DNA from: Mycobacterium sp. SMC-8
Lineage (GTDB): Bacteria; Actinomycetota; Actinomycetes; Mycobacteriales; Mycobacteriaceae
DNA: 64,000 bases
Direction of reading: 5' to 3'
Assembly (NCBI RefSeq): GCF_025263565.1
Contig: NZ_CP079865.1
Coordinates: 930,001 to 994,000 of the forward strand
The number at the start of each line of letters is the position of its first letter. Positions within the stretch are counted from its first letter, which is position 1. Shown here one piece after another: positions 45,208 to 53,578 of the stretch. A model generated the notes under the pieces. That model searched no databases. It was not told where the DNA came from and saw only the letters and a program-made list of their open reading frames with translations. The position numbers and the translations under genes were made by a program.

Positions 45208-45580
45208 ATGTCCATCTTGGCAAGCCACAGTAGGTCGCAACACTTTGGTAGCATCCGCCCCCAATGGGGGCGCGTGCCACCATAGGACTCCGCGGAGGGC
45301 AGCGATTGACGATCAGAACGCTCAAACTTCGAGTTCTCAGAGACGTGGCAGCGGCTGTCGTCATTCCCGCCCCCAGCAGTGATCGTGCGGCACTGGCGAC
45401 GGTGGCGGTAGGAGGCGCCCTGCACGCCGTGCAGGTATTCGCGGCCGACTGGCCCGCCGCAATCCCGTAGGGAGTCGACTCATGACGCTCTTGAGCGAGG
45501 CCCCCACCGGTCGCCGTCACCACTTGCACTACGTGCGGTAGCGTACCGATACCGGCAGTATCGCTACCAGTGGAGGCCAA
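45208..45580. other. Divergent intergenic region, TetR / mmpL
   Basis: 373 bp with no convincing gene. It holds a TTGCCAAGATG sequence just before the TetR start, shared with the paralogue's promoter, and an inverted repeat next to mmpL. A 68-codon plus-strand frame here has no recognisable similarity. Confidence 0.5.
45537..45568. promoter_or_regulatory. Nested inverted repeat before mmpL
   Basis: Outer arms GGTAGCG (45537-45543) and CGCTACC (45562-45568), inner arms GATAC (45548-45552) and GTATC (45558-45562). It ends 3 nt before the GGAGG ribosome site of mmpL, an ideal operator position. Confidence 0.6.
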
Positions 45581-48500
45581 GTGACCGACGGCAGTGCAGA
45601 TGCCCCAAGCCAGGCCAAGCGGCCTGGTCGGCGCGCCAACGGATCCACCGACCCGGCCGACACTCGCGAGTACAGCGAACGGTTGGCGACCCTGGCCCGG
45701 TTCACCCTCCGACACAAAGCGCTCGTCATCGGGGTATGGCTAGGCGCCGCGGTGGTTCTCGCGCTGCTGTTCCCACAGCTGGAAACCGTGGTGCGCCAAC
45801 AGTCGGTGGACCTCATTCCTCGCGACGCCCCGTCCTTGCAGACGGTTGACCGCATGAGCGCCGCGTTCGGCGAAGAAGGCTCGAAAACCATGGTGTTCGT
45901 CGCCATGGAAGACCCCACTGGCTTGACTCCAACTGCACGGCAGCGCTACGGCGAACTCGTGCGCCGGTTGCAGGCCGAGGGCGACCACGTCCTGCTGGTG
46001 CAGGACCTGCTGGCCGATCCGATTACCGAAGCTCAGGCAGTCAGCGCCGACCGCAAAGCCTGGTATCTGCCCGTCGGTGTCACCGGCACCCTCGGAGACC
46101 CCACGGCAGCCGAATCCTTGAACGCGGTGCGCGACATCGCCGCGGAGGTGTTCACCGGATCGACCACGACCGTCCAAGTGACGGGACCACCGGCGACCTT
46201 CAGCGACATGATCGCCTCCGCCGAGCACGACCTGCTGTTGATCTCGATCGCTACCGCCGGCGTGATCGCCCTGATCTTGCTGATCGTCTACCGGTCAGTG
46301 TTCACCGCGCTGTTGCCACTGCTGGTAATCGGGTTGAGCCTGGCGGTTGGGCGCGGCGTGCTATCCGCCCTCGGCGAGATGGGCATGCCGGTCTCCCAGT
46401 TCACCGTCGCATTCATGACGGCGATCCTGCTCGGCGCCGGAACTGATTACACAGTTTTTCTGATCAGCCGGTACCACGAGCAGCGCCGCGCCCAAGTACC
46501 CGCCGATCAGGCGATCATCCACGCCACCGCCAGCATCGGGCGCGTCATCCTGGCGTCCGCCGCCACCGTGGCACTCGCGTTCTTGGCCATGGTCTTCGCG
46601 CGGCTCAGCGTCTTCGCCGCCCTGGGCCCCGCGTGTGCCATCGCCGTGCTGTTCGGATTTCTGGCGACCGTCACCCTGCTGCCACCCGTGCTGTCGCTAG
46701 CCGCCAAACGCGGCATCGGTGAACCCAAATCCGATCGCACCCGCCGCTACTGGAACAGCGTCGCCGTCGCCGTGGTCCGCCGTCCGGTGCCACTGCTGAT
46801 CGTCAGCCTGGCCATCCTGCTCGCCCTGTCGGCAGCCGCTGCGACCATCAAAATCAGCTACGACGACCGCAAGGGACAACCAGACACCACGGCCAGCAAC
46901 CAGGGCTACCAACTTCTGGACCGCCACTTCCGCAAGGACGTCGTCATCAGCGAGTTCCTCGTCGTAGAGAACCCGACCGACATGCGGACCGGGAGGGGGC
47001 TGGCCGATCTCGACGAGATGGCCTCTCGCGTCTCCCAGATCCCCGGCGTCACCAGGGTGTCCGGAGTCACCCGCCCCACCGGGGAGCGCCTCGACCAAGC
47101 AGAACTGGCCTGGCAGAACGGCCAGATCGGCGAGAAAATGGCCGGCGCGGTCGCCGAGGGCAACTCACGCAAGGACGACCTCGCCAAACTCACCGGCGGC
47201 GCCGACCAGCTCGCCGACGGCCTCGCCCAACTCGATGGCACGGTGCGCACCGCCCTCGCGCCACTGGCCGGAATCCTCACCCAAGCTCAATCCGCGGGAA
47301 CTCAGGTCAACCAGTTCCGCCCACTGCTGCAACAACTTTCCGCCACCGCCCCCGCCGTCGACCAAGCCATCCAATCCGGCCCAGGACTGCGACCGCTGGC
47401 CAACCAGGCGCAGAACGCGATCACCCAGCTCGATCCACTCGTGGGCGCGCTCAACACCTCACCGTGGTGTGCCGCCACCCCGCAGTGCGCCCAAATTCGT
47501 GACCAGGTGAAGATTTTGGTCAGCCTGCGCGACAGCGGATTCTTCGACCAGATCGCCGACCTCGGGGACCGCTACGATCCCGCGACCAATGCCACCGTTG
47601 GTGGCACCCTCTCCAACGTCCAGAACGCAGTCGCCTCGCTGGACAAGGCATTCGGAGCCCTCGGTGACCCCGCCGACCTAGCCACCAATCTCCGCCGATT
47701 GCAGGAGGGAATCGGACAGCTCGCCTCCGGCGCTCAAGCACTCGCGACCGGTGTCCGCACCCTCGCCGACAGCAACATCGAAATGCTGTCCGGTATGAGC
47801 CAGATCGCCACCCAACTACAGAATTCCTCACGCGCAGCGGCGGACTCCGACTCCTCGAGCGGTTTCTACTTGCCCGCTAATGCATTCGAGAACCGGCAAT
47901 TCACCGATGTTGCCAAGCAATTCCTCTCACCGGACGGCAAGACCGCGCGGTTCATGATCGAAAGCAGCCACGACCCTTACAGCGTCGAAGCCATGGAGCT
48001 CGCCAGCCGCATCACCGACACCGCCAACACCGCACGACCCAACACGTCGCTCGCCGACGCCACCGTATCCGTCGCCGGCTTCCCCGCCGTCAACTCCGAT
48101 ATCCAACGATTCCTATGGGCCGACTTCGCACAACTGGCCGTCGCCACCATAATCATCGTCGGCGTCATCCTGGTCCTACTGCTGCGCGCACTCCTGGCAC
48201 CGCTCTACCTCTTAGGCACCGTCGTGCTCAACTACCTCGCCTCGCTCGGCATCGGCGTTGTGGTATTCCAATGGGGACTGGGCTACGAAATCGCTTGGCC
48301 CGTACCATTACTGGCATTCATCATCCTCGTCGCCGTCGGCGCCGACTACAACATGCTGCTCGTCTCACGGCTCCGCGAAGAATCCGGGACCAACATCCGC
48401 GTCGGCGTCCTGCGCACCGTGGCAAACACCGGAGCCGTCATCACCTCAGCTGGTCTGATATTCGCCGCCAGCATGTTCGGCCTCATGGTCGGCTCAGTCG

Positions 48501-48667
48501 CAATCATGATCCAAGCCGGCCTCATCATCGGCTTCGGATTGCTGCTCGATACCTTCCTCGTGCGCACCCTCACCGTGCCCGCCATCGCCACACTTCTACG
48601 CGAAGCCAGCTGGTGGCCTTCCAAAGCAACGCGGACCCCAGTAGCTGACACCGCCACGCAGAAATAA
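45581..48667 (+). CDS. MMPL/RND family transporter
   Basis: 1,028-aa MmpL-type exporter. The membrane architecture is two copies of one TM helix, a large outside domain and five TM helices. MMPL signatures GAGTDYTVFLISRYHEQ in the first half and GADYNMLLVSRLREE in the second carry the Asp-Tyr proton-relay pair. Between them, about residues 510-760, is a long helical insertion rich in Ala, Gln, Asp and Leu (LAKLTGGADQLADGLAQL, LASGAQALATGVRTL), typical of the coiled-coil extension in several MmpLs. GTG 45581 follows GGAGG by 4 nt. No MmpS partner is next to it. Cargo is probably a lipid or siderophore-like molecule. Confidence 0.93.
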   Translation: MTDGSADAPSQAKRPGRRANGSTDPADTREYSERLATLARFTLRHKALVIGVWLGAAVVLALLFPQLETVVRQQSVDLIPRDAPSLQTVDRMSAAFGEEGSKTMVFVAMEDPTGLTPTARQRYGELVRRLQAEGDHVLLVQDLLADPITEAQAVSADRKAWYLPVGVTGTLGDPTAAESLNAVRDIAAEVFTGSTTTVQVTGPPATFSDMIASAEHDLLLISIATAGVIALILLIVYRSVFTALLPLLVIGLSLAVGRGVLSALGEMGMPVSQFTVAFMTAILLGAGTDYTVFLISRYHEQRRAQVPADQAIIHATASIGRVILASAATVALAFLAMVFARLSVFAALGPACAIAVLFGFLATVTLLPPVLSLAAKRGIGEPKSDRTRRYWNSVAVAVVRRPVPLLIVSLAILLALSAAAATIKISYDDRKGQPDTTASNQGYQLLDRHFRKDVVISEFLVVENPTDMRTGRGLADLDEMASRVSQIPGVTRVSGVTRPTGERLDQAELAWQNGQIGEKMAGAVAEGNSRKDDLAKLTGGADQLADGLAQLDGTVRTALAPLAGILTQAQSAGTQVNQFRPLLQQLSATAPAVDQAIQSGPGLRPLANQAQNAITQLDPLVGALNTSPWCAATPQCAQIRDQVKILVSLRDSGFFDQIADLGDRYDPATNATVGGTLSNVQNAVASLDKAFGALGDPADLATNLRRLQEGIGQLASGAQALATGVRTLADSNIEMLSGMSQIATQLQNSSRAAADSDSSSGFYLPANAFENRQFTDVAKQFLSPDGKTARFMIESSHDPYSVEAMELASRITDTANTARPNTSLADATVSVAGFPAVNSDIQRFLWADFAQLAVATIIIVGVILVLLLRALLAPLYLLGTVVLNYLASLGIGVVVFQWGLGYEIAWPVPLLAFIILVAVGADYNMLLVSRLREESGTNIRVGVLRTVANTGAVITSAGLIFAASMFGLMVGSVAIMIQAGLIIGFGLLLDTFLVRTLTVPAIATLLREASWWPSKATRTPVADTATQK

Positions 48668-48984
48668 GGAGCAACGCACTACTAGTGGAAGCGAGGAATG
48701 CGAGGAACGCGAGGTCCATTCGCAGACGTGATCTTTGGTTGCGGATCCGTCGTGATCTGGTGTTGCAAGCCCGTCGAGTAAGCGTCCAAACTGACATCCT
48801 GATTTCAAGGTTCCCGCTCTCGGTAAATCAAAGGCGGCCTTGACCACCAAGGTGTCTCAGTCCGCAGGCAGTCCGCAGTAGATTTTCGCGACTCCTGCGC
48901 GCGCCAACCCACCCAATGCAGCTGAGCTGGGAAAACTTACGCGGGCCAACGTACCCAACGTCATCAAAACCCCAGGTGGCGTGG
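48668..48984. other. Intergenic next to the tRNA fragment, with short repeats
   Basis: 317 bp between mmpL and the tRNA fragment. It contains CAGTCCGCAG twice (48858-48867, 48869-48878) and an imperfect 18-bp direct repeat GCGCCAACCCACCCAATG (48901-48918) / GGGCCAACGTACCCAACG (48943-48960; 14 of 18). No gene is recognised. The repeats could be arm-type integrase sites. Confidence 0.4.
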
Positions 48985-49026
48985 TTCGGGACGAAGAGGT
49001 CGTGGGTTCGAATCCCGCCACCCCGA
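48985..49026 (+). tRNA. 3' half of tRNA-Pro(GGG); probable att site
   Basis: From the anticodon loop (TTCGGGA, anticodon GGG at 48988-48990) to the 3' end this reads as a mycobacterial tRNA-Pro: anticodon-stem strand CGAAG, T-arm GTGGGTTCGAATCCCGC, acceptor strand CACCCCG plus discriminator. The 5' half (acceptor, D-arm, 5' anticodon stem) is absent; upstream sequence diverges exactly in the anticodon loop. That is the structure left at the far end of an integrated element that uses a tRNA 3' half as its core site. It is not a functional tRNA. Confidence 0.8.
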
Positions 49027-49046
49027 CTCGTGTGTTCGCAGGTGAG

Positions 49047-49077
49047 AGGCCCTGACTGGTTATCCAGTTCAGGGCCT
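49047..49077 (+). terminator. Hairpin terminator after the tRNA fragment
   Basis: AGGCCCTGACTGG - TTAT - CCAGTTCAGGGCCT: a 13-bp stem with one bulged base and a 4-nt loop, followed by TCTTG. Probably the original terminator of the tRNA-Pro gene. Confidence 0.8.
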
Positions 49078-49192
49078 TCTTGCTGTCGCACCAGGCCGTC
49101 CCCGGGCCCGGAAATTGGTGACCTGACCCCCTCTGAGCCGCAACTAATCTCCTAGCTGACCCTGCGTGTCGATCGGTCGGAGGGAGACTGCT

Positions 49193-49477
49193 GTGGAAGT
49201 TGACCCGGACGTGCTGCGTGCCTTCGCCGGGCAGGCGGACATCGCGTCGGGCCGGATTCATGAAGCCGACGTCGGGGGCAAAGTCTCCTCGGCCGCCGAC
49301 GGCCTGGACAGATCGACCACGCAGTGGGCGGCCGGACTCGTCGGCGCCCACGTCGACCAGCTCGCCGGCCAAATCGCGGCCAACGTCGCCGAGATGGGTA
49401 CGGCGGTGCGCGGAGCAGGCAACACCTATGAGGTGACGGACCAGGGTCTGGCGGAACGCTTCGTCGGGATCTTCTGA
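49193..49477 (+). CDS. ESX-1 secretion-associated EspC-like protein (DUF2580)
   Basis: 94-aa helical protein of the EspC/DUF2580 family of type VII secretion-associated small proteins: begins VEVDPDVLRAFAGQADIASGRI, has the conserved Trp region RSTTQWAAGLVGAHVDQLAG, and a C-terminal NTYEVTDQGLAERF, where YxxxD/E-like secretion signals occur (Y-E-V-T-D). GTG 49193 has GGAGGGAG 7 nt upstream. It ends 3 nt before the large WXG-like gene, so the two are likely secreted or co-folded together. Confidence 0.85.
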   Translation: MEVDPDVLRAFAGQADIASGRIHEADVGGKVSSAADGLDRSTTQWAAGLVGAHVDQLAGQIAANVAEMGTAVRGAGNTYEVTDQGLAERFVGIF

Positions 49478-49480
49478 TCC

Positions 49481-50843
49481 GTGTTGCCCTCACGTTCCCG
49501 GCTGGAACGCTGGAACCCTGACACGCTGACGTTCGCCGGCCGGTCCATCACCGACACCGGCACGGCGATCGAAGACGCGGTGACGGCGGTCGGCACCAAC
49601 ATCGCCACGATGCCGGACACCAGGGCCTGGTCGGGCGACGCGCACACGGCAGCCGCGTCGATGTTCGAGCGGGCGGCGAAGCAGACGAGTGCGTTCTCGG
49701 CGTACACCACCGCCGTCGGTCAAGCCCTGACACACGGCGCCGGCACCATCGGCGCGGCCCGAACCTCGCTGTTGGACAAAGCCGATCACCTCGATATGAG
49801 CGGCGAGCTGCACGTCAGTGACCAGTGGGTGGTGCTGATCACCGGCGCTCAGCTTTCCGCCGAACAGACCGCGGCGCTGGAACGGCGGGCCCAGTCCGAG
49901 CAGGCCGCGGTCAACCGGCTGCTGCTGGCGGTCGGAGCCGCCGATGACGAGACCGCCGCCGCCGTCACCGACGCCGCACAGCCGCGAGGCGCCCAACCAG
50001 GCCGATCTCGGCGGCCTGCTGCTCCCGGGAACAGAGCGGCCCGGTGACGACGTGCCCGATCCGTCGACCGCCCTGGGTCTCCTTCAGCAGGCCACCATCC
50101 GGGACGCGGACATGGCGCAGACGATCCGGGATACCAAGGTGGACAAGCAGTTCCACTCTGAGGCCGGAGAAGAGATCGCCACCGTCACGACGATGTTCAT
50201 GCAGGACGGTAGTAAACACGTCAGGACTGCCGATGCCGAACCGCAGTTCTCCGACCGTGGGCCGCTGACCACCGAAGTGCATTTCGACAAGGACGGCAAC
50301 ACGATCTCGGAGACGACCTCGGTCGTCTTCGAGGACTGGGCGCACCACAGCCTGGCCGGCTCGAAATCGACCACGACACAACTCGCCGACGGCACGGTCA
50401 TCCTTTTCCTGGAGCGCCCCAACGGCCAGAAGGTCGGCACCATCACGACGCCGGACGGCCGCCAGGCCGATGTGCCGCTCGACCTCTACAACCATCCGAT
50501 TCTGACCGCCGCCGGCGCTGCTCTGAGTGGACTGGAAAACCAAGCCGGACGAGGTATCCCGATGCTCACCGATGACGCTGCGGAGAAGGTGCGGTTCGGG
50601 GCGAAGTACGGCGGACCGGCACTGGGTATCGGCACTGCGTTGTGGGATATCGCAGTGGCGGACACAGGTTTCGAGAAGTGCGTCGCAGCGGCCGAAGGCG
50701 CCACCTCGGTGGCTGCGGGCACCCTCGGGGGCATCGCCACTGCTACGTTCAGCCCACCGATCACCGCTGTCGCAGTGTTCGGCGCGTCCGGTGCCGGTCA
50801 GGCGTTGGGCAACTGGATCGGCAACACGTTCTGTCCGCGATGA
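49481..50843 (+). pseudogene. WXG-like T7SS substrate, frameshifted
   Basis: Two overlapping frames together encode about 453 aa. Part one (GTG 49481) is a WXG100-like helical domain with DTRAWSGDAHTAAASMFERA and then DQWVVLITGAQLSAEQTAAL; the frame shifts near 49979-49984, and part two continues REAPNQADLGGLLLPGTERPG, a beta-rich middle with DGRQADVPLD, and a small-residue C-terminus with GIPMLTDDAAEKVRFGAKYG and GGIATATFSPPITAVAVFG. Both parts read like one mycobacterial family protein. The break equals a loss of 2 bases (or gain of 1); error cannot be excluded. Both halves show normal codon use, so it may be recent. The stop overlaps the membrane gene (ATGA). Confidence 0.65.
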
Positions 50844-51580
50844 GATCCCCCGGCCGGCTGATCGTGGGCATCGTATGCGTGGCGGTCTTGTCCGTCTTCC
50901 TCGTGGGATGGTCTGTCACTTGGCTTCTACGCGGCAGTTACCTCACCGCGGTCATCATGCTCGGTGCCGGCATCATGTGCTCCACTGCGACTTTCCAGGC
51001 GGGGTACGCGCTGTCGGGAGCGGCCCGACCACGGACGGAATATGGTTCCGCCGGCACGGTGATCCGGCCGGCGAAGTGGCTCGACCCGGTGAGCATCGTC
51101 GGATTCACGTGCGGTGTCCTCGCGGCGGGCTTGTACCTGGTGTTCGCCCCTCAGGGCATGGTCGATTACGTTCCGAGAGGCACTCTCCGAGTGGGGATTT
51201 TCTCGCTGTGCATCTTCGTCCTGACGTTCGGGGTCGCGGTCCTCTACCGGATGTTCCAGCACGGCGACAGCCACCTGCGCCTCCACCCCGGCGGCTTTGA
51301 GATCTGGAACGGCCACTGGAACGTCTTCAAGCGCGGAGAATGGGACGAGATCGAACAGATCCTGGACCGTCAGCCCCGTGGCCGAAGCATCGGGCGCGAG
51401 ATGATCGTTGTGAAGCTGCCCCGCCGCAGCGCAATGCTGGTGACCGACACCATGACAAACAACAGTGACGCGCTCCGCGAGTGGGTCCGCTTCTACTGGC
51501 AGCACCCCGAATACCGAGACGAGCTTGTCGACCGCCGCGCCCTGCAACGTCTGCACGACGAAAGGTTCATCCCCGAATGA
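50840..51580 (+). CDS. Four-TM membrane protein, possible immunity/partner protein
   Basis: 246 aa. Hydrophobic helices at about residues 6-30, 35-60, 85-105 and 122-142, then a cytosolic C-terminal half with LRLHPGGFEIWNGHWNVFKR and IEQILDRQPRGRSIGREMIVV, which resembles a small PH-like fold. ATG 50840 overlaps the WXG-like gene stop. Membrane proteins in this place often protect against or dock with the T7SS substrate; that is inference. Not recognised as a named family. Confidence 0.6.
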   Translation: MRSPGRLIVGIVCVAVLSVFLVGWSVTWLLRGSYLTAVIMLGAGIMCSTATFQAGYALSGAARPRTEYGSAGTVIRPAKWLDPVSIVGFTCGVLAAGLYLVFAPQGMVDYVPRGTLRVGIFSLCIFVLTFGVAVLYRMFQHGDSHLRLHPGGFEIWNGHWNVFKRGEWDEIEQILDRQPRGRSIGREMIVVKLPRRSAMLVTDTMTNNSDALREWVRFYWQHPEYRDELVDRRALQRLHDERFIPE

Positions 51581-52349
51581 TCAGCTGATCCACGCAGGCA
51601 TTGAGCAACTCGGCGTCCAGCGGTTCGGCGCAGCCGGTGTCGTCCGGTTCGTACAGGTAGTCGCCGTCGTCACGGACCTGCACCCACTGCAGGAGCGGAC
51701 TGTCGGGATCGACGCCCCACTGCCGCGCCACGTCATGCCGCACCTGCACGGTCCCGGTCGCCACGACATCACGACCTTCGACGACGCACACCTCGGGTTC
51801 TTCGGCGGCGGGGGTCATCGTGAGGCCGAGGTCGTCGTACCGGTCCAACGTTTCCGGCGGCTCCGGCAACCGATCCTCCATGCCGGCCACCGCGATCCGT
51901 GGATGGGTCCCGGGACCGACCAGCCCGGCCGCGCCGGTGACCACCACAGCCAGGCTCTCCGGGGACACCGCGTAGATGTCGACGACGTCCACTCCGTCGC
52001 GATCTCGACGCTGCATCGCGACGAACCCGTCCCCGCCGGCCCGCAACCCGTGCAGCCGGAGGTCGGGGGTGTCCTCGTCGACGTGATGAACCCGGCATTC
52101 GACGCACACCTCCGCCCGCACAAGGGTTTCCACCCAGGGCCGGATACCGCGCAGATCCCCGTCGCTCAGCCGCTCCTCCGCCGGTCCCACCTCGCGGCAG
52201 GCCAGCCACACCGACCCCACCGGCCGGGTCCGTCCCAACGGGTACGGCAGCAGGTCACGGCCGTACAGTTCGCAGGCCGACTCCAGATCGACCACCGCGA
52301 CCGTGCCCACCAGTTCCGACCACACCTTCTCCGAGAGACCGCCCGCCAT
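51567..52349 (-). CDS. EspG-family ESX chaperone
   Basis: 260 aa. Sequence pattern of EspG (PF14011): PVGSVWLACREVGPAEERLS, LVRAEVCVECRVHHVDE, GDGFVAMQRRDRDGVDVVDIYAVSPESLAVVVTG, which map to the strand-rich core. EspG proteins bind PE/PPE-like or other substrates in the cytosol and deliver them to the ESX machine. ATG 52349 is used, with GGAG upstream; starts at 52376-52379 are possible. It converges with, and overlaps by 14 nt, the membrane gene, so it is not in the same operon but completes the locus. Confidence 0.75.
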   Translation of the reverse strand: MAGGLSEKVWSELVGTVAVVDLESACELYGRDLLPYPLGRTRPVGSVWLACREVGPAEERLSDGDLRGIRPWVETLVRAEVCVECRVHHVDEDTPDLRLHGLRAGGDGFVAMQRRDRDGVDVVDIYAVSPESLAVVVTGAAGLVGPGTHPRIAVAGMEDRLPEPPETLDRYDDLGLTMTPAAEEPEVCVVEGRDVVATGTVQVRHDVARQWGVDPDSPLLQWVQVRDDGDYLYEPDDTGCAEPLDAELLNACVDQLIIRG

Positions 52350-52421
52350 GGCTCCATTCTGCTGCCCGCGCGTCATCACGAGTCACACGAACCCACTCTT
52401 TGCAGAGGTCTTCTCGCACTT

Positions 52422-52766
52422 TCACTGAGAAAAGCGGATACGTGAGGCCACCGGGACGAATGGGACCCGGGACAGAAAACCGTACTCCGCGTTGACGTCC
52501 GACGGGTGCACGGCCAGCGGCGTGACGTGGATCTTCATGTACGGAAACAGCGGCAGGCCCGAAAGAATGTGGTGCAGTTCGTCATTGGAGTCGACGTCGA
52601 AGATCGAGTAGTTGGCGTACTCGCCGACGATCCGCCAGATGTGCGGCCACTTGCCGTCCCGCTGCAACTGCTGCGAGTACAGCTTTTCGTGGTGCACCAA
52701 ATCGGCCCGCTGCTGCGGGTCCATGTCCGGCGGGATCGCGTCGTCCATGCGGACGTGGAACATCAT
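52422..52766 (-). CDS. catC: Muconolactone delta-isomerase
   Basis: 114 aa. FHVRMDDAIPPDMDPQQRAD, LQRDGKWPHIWRIVGEYANYSIFDVDSNDEL and LSGLPLFPYMKIHVTPLAVHP are the CatC signature. The enzyme turns muconolactone into the enol-lactone of 3-oxoadipate. About 20 residues longer at the C-terminus than usual. ATG 52766 overlaps the stop of the broken catA gene. No catB (muconate cycloisomerase) is adjacent. Confidence 0.88.
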   Translation of the reverse strand: MMFHVRMDDAIPPDMDPQQRADLVHHEKLYSQQLQRDGKWPHIWRIVGEYANYSIFDVDSNDELHHILSGLPLFPYMKIHVTPLAVHPSDVNAEYGFLSRVPFVPVASRIRFSQ

Positions 52767-53199
52767 CGGCGGATCAGCTCGGGCTTCACCGCGCCGGCGA
52801 TGTCGTCCTTATTGAGCGGGTCACCGAGGAAGTACAGCTGGGCGGTCAGCAGCTCGTGGCCGGGTGCGGACACCTTGACGTGCATGTGGGCCGGACGCCA
52901 GGCGTGCCAGCCCGCCGCGGCGATCAGCTTGCCGCAGGAGCCGTGGGTGGGGACCTGGTACGGCGGGGGAGGATCGTGCTGGTCTCGAACGCGCCGTCGG
53001 GACCGGTGCTGAAACTGCCGCGCAGGTTCCACTCGGGCAGGTTGGGCGCGAACTGCGAGTAGAAGCCGTCGGCATCGGCGTGCCACAGCTCGACCTTACC
53101 CTCCGGCGGGGTGCCGTCGGTGGAGGTGATGGCGCCCGCCCACACCAGTGGGCTGCCATGCTCTCCGTTGCGCATCGGATCGTGCCTCGTGCACCGCAT
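52763..53199 (-). pseudogene. catA: Catechol 1,2-dioxygenase remnant
   Basis: Only the C-terminal half of CatA survives: RHDPMRNGEHGSPLVWAG, GKVELWHADADGFYSQFAPNLPEWN, GAFETSTILP, then a one-base loss in a C-run near 52966 and YQVPTHGSCGKLIAAAGW, HAWRPAHMHVKVSAPGHELL to the end. The HxH iron ligands and one Tyr remain, but the N-terminal dimer domain and the other Tyr ligand are lost. Truncated and frame-broken, so it is inactive here. Confidence 0.85.
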
Positions 53200-53267
53200 T
53201 CCGGCGAGTCGGGCACGTGATAAGGGCCGGGAGCGGGGCGAGATGCTGGGCGGTCCAGCTGGCCGGC

Positions 53268-53414
53268 TCAGGACGCGCCGGCGACCTGGGTCATCGGCTG
53301 CCCACAGCAGACCTCCCGGTGTTCCATCTCGGGTGGACACGGGCACGGTTTCTCGTAGACGAGGGCCGCCCCGCACTCCGTGCACTCATACCGATCGCCG
53401 ATGCTGCGTGCCAT
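53268..53414 (-). CDS. Small zinc-ribbon protein
   Basis: 48 aa: MARSIGDRYECTECGAALVY, then cysteines in PCPCPPEMEH and VCCGQPM. The CxxC and later CC/CPC pairs suggest one zinc site. ATG 53412-53414 has AGGAGG 7 nt upstream. Short conserved mycobacterial protein; function unknown. Confidence 0.8.
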   Translation of the reverse strand: MARSIGDRYECTECGAALVYEKPCPCPPEMEHREVCCGQPMTQVAGAS

Positions 53415-53578
53415 CGCTGTCCTCCTGCCGTGCCGATGTGGGCATGGTATTTCCGGCGGCGGGCCGCCGGGTACGGCCGAAAGTCCTCTCGTGGTCGGCA
53501 CCGACCCATCCCTGAGCCCGTCCGCCGAGGTCGGCGGGTCAGCGGGGTTCTGTCGGTGCCCTGCGGCACGATATCGGC

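Noticed and set aside
45264..45470. 68-codon plus-strand frame between TetR and mmpL
   Set aside because: No ribosome site and no recognisable similarity.
48668..48984. Integrase gene beside the tRNA fragment
   Set aside because: No frame in this region or nearby shows tyrosine or serine recombinase motifs; any integrase must be at the other end.
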